Source: Flavobacterium frigidimaris | GTDB lineage: Bacteria > Bacteroidota > Bacteroidia > Flavobacteriales > Flavobacteriaceae | Reading direction: 5' to 3' | Length of the DNA: 64,000 bases | Assembly: GCA_900129595.1 (NCBI GenBank) | Contig: FQWG01000016.1 | Span: 1-64,000, forward strand | Shown: piece by piece, positions 60,414-64,000 of the stretch | Position numbering within the stretch: position 1 is the stretch's first letter | Layout: each line of letters starts with the position of its first letter | Notes under the pieces: model-generated | Told to the model about the DNA's origin: nothing | What the model saw: the letters and a program-made list of their open reading frames with translations, nothing else | The model's database searches: none | Position numbers and translations under genes: made by a program

Positions 60414-60983
60414 TTAAAGTGAAAGAATATATGGTAAAATCAAAAGAGACATTATAAAACCGCCAATCATAAAACAGATTGTAGCTACCAATGAAGGCCA
60501 CTGCAAATTTGAAATTCCCATAATGGCATGTCCGCTTGTGCATCCTCCGGCATAGCGTGTCCCAAAACCTACTAAAAATCCTCCAACAACAATCATGATA
60601 AATCCGCGGAGCGTCAATAAACTTTCCCATGAGAAAAGCTGGGCCGGAACCAAACCTGAATGATCTGTGATGCCGTAACCTGCCAATTGTTGTGAGAGTT
60701 CAGGATTTATTTCGACCGGATTTGGATTGGCCAGGAAATACGCTGAGATAACTCCGCCAAGGAAAATTCCGAAAACAAAAAATAAATTCCAGCTTTCTTT
60801 TTTCCAGTCGTATTTAAAAAACGAGATATTTGCCGGAATACAAGCCGCACAAATATGACGAAGCGAAGAACTAATCCCGAAAGATTTGTTTCCGATAATC
60901 AACAAAATTGGTACAGTCAATCCAATTAACGGACCTGCAACGTACCAAGGCCAAGGTTCTCTCAATATTTCTAATAAATTCAT
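60414..60983 (-). CDS. YeeE/YedE-type sulfur transporter half
   Basis: A 189-residue membrane protein with five or six hydrophobic segments and the motif GTRYAGGCTSGHAIMG (Cys148), which is characteristic of the YeeE/YedE family. It probably forms a pair with the following half-transporter and carries sulfur compounds such as thiosulfate or a polysulfide. It lies downstream of the persulfide dioxygenase-rhodanese gene, from which it is separated by a CTAAG-type palindrome. Confidence 0.94.
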   Translation of the reverse strand: MNLLEILREPWPWYVAGPLIGLTVPILLIIGNKSFGISSSLRHICAACIPANISFFKYDWKKESWNLFFVFGIFLGGVISAYFLANPNPVEINPELSQQLAGYGITDHSGLVPAQLFSWESLLTLRGFIMIVVGGFLVGFGTRYAGGCTSGHAIMGISNLQWPSLVATICFMIGGFIMSLLILPYILSL

Positions 60984-60990
60984 TTTTTTT

Positions 60991-61116
60991 AGGTTCTAAG
61001 GTGCTAAGATACTAAGTTACTAAGGTAAAATTTTTGTAGATTATTTTTTAAGGTTGTGAGTTGCTAAGATAAGGTCAAAAATCTTAGAACCTTAGTATCT
61101 TAGCAACTTAGAACCT
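60991..61116. repeat. CTAAG-type palindromic repeat between the sulfur genes
   Basis: The left arm AGGTTCTAAGGTGCTAAGAT and following starts at 60991; the right arm CTTAGAACCTTAGTATCTTA and following ends at 61116. It separates the YeeE half from the dioxygenase gene and could reduce read-through. Related repeats are at 28110-28226 and 10871-11042. Confidence 0.75.
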
Positions 61117-62532
61117 TTATTTTAAAACCTTGCTTTGGCAAACAAAATCTGATTTCGGGATATTTGTTTTTGCAATCGCTCCAAAACCACCTTCGATTTC
61201 GGTGAAGTTTCTAAAACCGCGAGCCTGCAAAATCGAAGCCGCGATCATACTTCTGTATCCACCGGCACAATGCAAATAAAAATGCTCATTTGGGTCAATA
61301 TCTTTTACCCAGTCATTGATAAAAGCCAAGGGTTTGTTGTACGCATCATCAATATGTTCTGCACTGTATTCGGTTTCTTTACGAATATCGATTACTTTAT
61401 CTTGCTCAATCTTAAACTGACCGGCAAATTGTTCTGCTGAAATTCGGTTTACGGTATCAACCTCAAATCCCGCTTTTTCCCAGGCTTCAAAGCTACCATC
61501 CAGATGCCCGATAATCGAGTCGAAACCTACACGGCTTAAACGAGTTACCGTTTCTTCTTCAAGACCCTTTTCAGTTACTAATATAATAGGTTGTTTTACA
61601 TCGGCCACTAAAGTACCTACCCACGGCGCAAAATCACCGTTGATTCCTATATTAATAGATTGAGGGATATAACCTTTGTAGAAATCAGCACTTTTTCTGG
61701 TGTCTAGAATCAATGCTCCGGTTTCTTCGGCAACAGCCTCGAATTCTTTTACGTCAATTGCTTTCATTCCGTTATGCAAAACCGATTCAAAGCTTTCGTA
61801 ACCCCCTTTGTTCATGGCTACATTCATGCTAAAATAGGCAGGAGGAGGTAATAACCCGTCCGTAACTTCGGTAATAAATTCAGCTTCCGTCATATTGGCG
61901 CGCAGCGCATAATTGGTAGCTTTTTGATTCCCAATTGTTGAAACCGTTTCTTTACTCATATTTTTCCCGCAGGCGCTTCCGGCTCCATGTGCAGGATAAA
62001 CAATTACGTCATCGGCAAGGGTCATGATTTTATCTCTTAAAGAATGGTATAAAATCCCCGCCAATTGATCTTGTGTCATTCCGGCCGCTTTTTGAGCTAA
62101 ATCCGGACGGCCAACATCGCCAATAAATAAAGTATCTCCGGAGAAAATAGCATGATCCTTTCCGTTTTCGTCGATCAATAAATACGTTGTGCTCTCCATG
62201 GTATGTCCCGGAGTGTGCAAGGCTTTAATCGTGATTTTTCCAACTCTAAATTCCTGTCCGTCTTTGGCAGAAATACAATCGAATTCGCAAGCCGCATTGG
62301 GTCCGTAAACGATTGGTGCCTGAGTTTCTTTACTTAAATCGACATGGCCTGAAACAAAATCAGCGTGAAAATGCGTTTCAAAAATGTATTTCAGCTTAAC
62401 TTCATCACGTTTTAAACGATCCAGATATGGTTGAATTTCTCTTAACGGATCAATAATCGCAGCTTCGCCATTCGAAGTAATATAATAAGCACCTTGTGCA
62501 AGGCATCCGGTGTAAATTTGTTCTATTTTCAT
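61117..62532 (-). CDS. Persulfide dioxygenase-like metallo-beta-lactamase fused to two rhodanese domains
   Basis: A 471-residue protein from the ATG at 62532. The metallo-beta-lactamase domain (about 1-235) has THFHADF (His54, His56, Asp58), TPGHT (His110), SGDTLF (Asp133) and YPAHGAGS (His182), in the ETHE1-type arrangement that oxidises glutathione persulfide with iron. Two rhodanese domains follow: the first (about 255-350) lacks the catalytic cysteine (QPIILVTEKG), the second has it as Cys422 in HCAGGYRS. It heads the sulfur operon with the two YeeE-like halves. Confidence 0.95.
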   Translation of the reverse strand: MKIEQIYTGCLAQGAYYITSNGEAAIIDPLREIQPYLDRLKRDEVKLKYIFETHFHADFVSGHVDLSKETQAPIVYGPNAACEFDCISAKDGQEFRVGKITIKALHTPGHTMESTTYLLIDENGKDHAIFSGDTLFIGDVGRPDLAQKAAGMTQDQLAGILYHSLRDKIMTLADDVIVYPAHGAGSACGKNMSKETVSTIGNQKATNYALRANMTEAEFITEVTDGLLPPPAYFSMNVAMNKGGYESFESVLHNGMKAIDVKEFEAVAEETGALILDTRKSADFYKGYIPQSINIGINGDFAPWVGTLVADVKQPIILVTEKGLEEETVTRLSRVGFDSIIGHLDGSFEAWEKAGFEVDTVNRISAEQFAGQFKIEQDKVIDIRKETEYSAEHIDDAYNKPLAFINDWVKDIDPNEHFYLHCAGGYRSMIAASILQARGFRNFTEIEGGFGAIAKTNIPKSDFVCQSKVLK

Positions 62533-62559
62533 GATATATATTCTAAAAATAAGGGAATA

Positions 62560-62603
62560 CAAAGGTAACCTACTTTTTACTTAAAATGGGTGACTTATGT
62601 TAC
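62560..62603 (-). promoter_or_regulatory. Promoter of the sulfur operon with a Crp/Fnr-like site
   Basis: TACCTTTG on the minus strand (62567-62560) fits the -7 consensus. Upstream, GTAACATAAGTCAC (62603-62590) is a near-palindrome with half sites GTAAC and GTCAC, centred about 43 bases before the expected start, the position of a class II activator of the Crp/Fnr family. No such regulator gene is in the window. Confidence 0.45.
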
Positions 62604-62721
62604 ACAAATTTGATTTTTATGTAAAAAAGCGTTGGATAGTTTTACCATATAAAGCCCATAGGAAATTCAAAAACACGCATATAAAATGATTTAAGATTGC
62701 AACAGAATTGACGGGTTTCAT

Positions 62722-62861
62722 CCTATAAGTGATATAAGAAAATTTAAGGATTCATGTAATATACCTCAAGCTAAAATGAAATTATATAGTTTAAGAAATT
62801 TGATGGTGTTGTTCTGTTTTAATAGGCTCAAAACTAAAATGAACTTATATTACTTATATGG
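62722..62861. repeat. CCTATAAGT-type inverted repeat before the HD gene
   Basis: Arms CCTATAAGTGATATAAG (62722-62738) and CTTATATTACTTATATGG (62844-62861) match with few differences. A second element of the same type and almost the same length (139 bases, 63840-63978) lies after the HD gene, in the same orientation. No gene exists between 62533 and 62909. Confidence 0.75.
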
Positions 62862-62909
62862 TAAAAAAAATAATCTACGTAATTTTACAACTTTACAAAA
62901 ATCATTGAC

Positions 62910-63503
62910 ATGAACACACAAGATTTATTGAATCAGATTGCTTTTATAAAAGAGATTGATAAAGTAAAATACATTCAGCGCAAAACAAAACTGTTTAATA
63001 GCGACCGAAATGAAAATGATGCGGAACACAGCTGGCATTTGGCTTTAATGGCAATTGTTCTGGCAGAACATTCAAATGAACCAATTAATGTTCTAAAAGT
63101 GGTAAAAATGGTTTTGATACATGATATTGTCGAAATCGATGCGGGAGATGTTTTTATTTATGATACACAAAAAAGTCATGATAATACAGATGAGGAACGA
63201 TTGGCTGCAAATCGTATTTTTGGATTGCTTCCTGAAAAACAGGCGGCTGAAATGATTGCCATTTGGGAAGAATTTGAAGCAGGTGAAACCAACGAAGCAA
63301 AATTTGCAAAATCAATGGACAGATTAGAACCTTTATTACAAAATACCTCTAATAACGGTGGAACCTGGAAAGAGTTTGGAGTAAGCTATAGTAAGGTTTA
63401 TGAAAAAAAGAGCGTTATAAAAGAAGGTTCAAAAACAATATGGAATTATGCTGAAGGATTAATAAACGAAAGTGTAGAAAAAGGAATTTTGAAAGAAGAG
63501 TAA
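62910..63503 (+). CDS. HD-domain nucleotidase (YfbR/HDDC2-like)
   Basis: A 197-residue HD phosphohydrolase: IKEIDKVKYIQRKTKL, NENDAEHSWHLALMAIVLAEH (metal ligands His in EHSWH), VVKMVLIHDIVEIDAGD (the HD pair) and FAKSMDRLEPLLQN (distal Asp). The YfbR and HDDC2 relatives remove phosphate from deoxynucleoside monophosphates. It is on its own strand and is bracketed by two repeat elements. Its last 83 bases are repeated at 63716-63798. Confidence 0.94.
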   Translation: MNTQDLLNQIAFIKEIDKVKYIQRKTKLFNSDRNENDAEHSWHLALMAIVLAEHSNEPINVLKVVKMVLIHDIVEIDAGDVFIYDTQKSHDNTDEERLAANRIFGLLPEKQAAEMIAIWEEFEAGETNEAKFAKSMDRLEPLLQNTSNNGGTWKEFGVSYSKVYEKKSVIKEGSKTIWNYAEGLINESVEKGILKEE

Positions 63504-63518
63504 GATGTCATTTTTTTT

Positions 63519-63655
63519 AACACATAGAAACATAGTTTGATTTGTCTTCAAAAGGTGTTTCACTTGGCATCAATTCACATAGCTATGTGTGAAGAAATGT
63601 ATTTCTTTTTTGTATTCTTTTTTTATAGGATTAAAAATCTATGTTTCTATGTGTT
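63519..63655. repeat. MITE-like element with 17-base terminal inverted repeats
   Basis: AACACATAGAAACATAG (63519-63535) and CTATGTTTCTATGTGTT (63639-63655) are perfect inverted copies. In the middle is a 14-base perfect palindrome CACATAGCTATGTG (63576-63589) made of the same CACATAG word. No transposase and no clear target-site duplication is seen. Confidence 0.75.
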
Positions 63656-63715
63656 TAATATTTTTAAGGATTTACAATGTTAGTAATTCTCGTGTTTTTA
63701 TTATTAAGTGTTTTT

Positions 63716-63798
63716 AAGAAGGTTCAAAAACAATATGGAATTACGCCGAAGGATTAATAAACTATAGTGTAGTAAAAGGCATTTTGAAGAAAGACTAA
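63716..63798 (+). pseudogene. Partial duplicate of the 3' end of the HD gene
   Basis: This 83-base stretch matches 63421-63503 at 74 of 83 positions with no gaps and ends with a TAA at the same place. In frame it reads EGSKTIWNYAEGLINYSVVK and then GILKKD, against EGSKTIWNYAEGLINESVEK and GILKEE in the gene. The rest of the gene is absent, so it is a gene fragment or a remnant of tandem duplication. Confidence 0.85.
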
Positions 63799-63839
63799 AT
63801 TTTTAAACCTATAGATTTCTAAACAAATGTCAATTTTAA

Positions 63840-63978
63840 CCTATAAGTAATACAGGTATATTTTAGGTTTTGCGAATTTTATATTTATATTAAATCTATA
63901 AAATGAATTTTTTTATTGCAGTATGTTTAACCTTTTCTAATTAAGGCTACGCTTATTTTTCTTATATAACTTATATGG
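63840..63978. repeat. CCTATAAGT-type inverted repeat after the HD gene
   Basis: Arms CCTATAAGTAATACAGG (63840-63856) and CTTATATAACTTATATGG (63961-63978). It is the same type, direction and length (139 bases) as the element at 62722-62861 (140 bases), so the HD gene sits between two direct copies. Confidence 0.7.
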
Positions 63979-64000
63979 TTTAAAAAAGGAAAAACTTTTT

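Larger units (their letters stand above)
63504..64000. other. Gene-free end of window with MITE-like repeat, gene fragment and palindromes
   Basis: In order: a 137-base element with 17-base inverted ends and a central palindrome (63519-63655), a duplicate of the 3' end of the HD gene (63716-63798), and a CCTATAAGT-type inverted repeat (63840-63978). No complete coding sequence is seen, and the window ends in AT-rich DNA. Confidence 0.7.

Noticed and set aside
63519..63655. Active insertion sequence
   Set aside because: It has terminal inverted repeats but no transposase frame and no clear target-site duplication, so at most a non-autonomous element.

Overview
The window is a piece of a low-GC Bacteroidota chromosome, almost certainly Flavobacterium or a close relative. 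The signs are seen in the sequence: a very AT-rich composition, promoters matching the Flavobacterium -7 element TAnnTTTG, a type IX secretion (T9SS) type B sorting domain on a large surface protein, SusC-like TonB receptor architecture, lipoproteins with short lipoboxes, and many palindromic AT-rich intergenic repeats. I see no rRNA, tRNA, CRISPR array, transposase or phage gene. Most genes look like ordinary chromosomal genes, with small accessory genes set between repeats.

Layout. 0.5-2.6 kb: PAS histidine kinase and single-domain response regulator. 2.8-4.6 kb: GTPase TypA/BipA. 4.7-8.8 kb: T9SS surface protein and an ABC transporter pair. 8.9-16 kb: a kinase-like protein, a lipoprotein, a giant lipoprotein (metallophosphatase + kinase-like middle + Omp85 barrel), and divergently an HD phosphohydrolase fused to a Pycsar-type membrane effector domain. 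16-20.8 kb: GAF protein, NA37 nucleoid protein, four-helix-bundle protein, pRiA4b ORF-3 protein. 21-25.5 kb: HPP and ClC anion proteins, then a four-gene enzyme cluster. 25.7-32.4 kb: TonB receptor, then a LytS/LytTR signalling operon with five 2TM domains. 32.5-36.6 kb: heme A synthase, CCA-adding enzyme, GxxExxY protein, YaaA. 36.7-41.4 kb: tripartite EmrAB-TolC efflux operon with its TetR repressor. 41.5-42.1 kb and 53.9-54.5 kb: two paralogous ParE/RelE-type toxin-antitoxin pairs on either side of the trp operon. 42.2-52.3 kb: trp operon (order E, G, D, C, F, B, A), interrupted by accessory genes and preceded by a leader peptide with three tandem Trp codons and an attenuator. 54.5-58.1 kb: MarR-nitroreductase-YceI operon, then glycerol-3-phosphate dehydrogenase. 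58.4-62.5 kb: acetyltransferase, esterase-like lipoprotein and a sulfur operon (persulfide dioxygenase-rhodanese plus two YeeE-like half transporters). 62.9-64 kb: HD nucleotidase and a partial duplicate of its 3' end.

The clearest regulatory finding is a complete tryptophan attenuator (52172-52322): promoter, 18-residue leader with WWW, a stop-codon region that can pair with the terminator loop, and a terminator followed by a U-run. The most interesting proteins are the phosphatase/kinase-like/Omp85 fusion and the HD-PycTM fusion that has no cyclase nearby.

A broader pattern is that several small accessory genes (GxxExxY, four-helix-bundle, a GNAT inside the trp operon, the terminal HD gene) are each bracketed by copies of one palindromic intergenic repeat family, a different family in each case. 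This looks like cassette gain or loss through dispersed palindromes. That is inference and needs comparison with related genomes.
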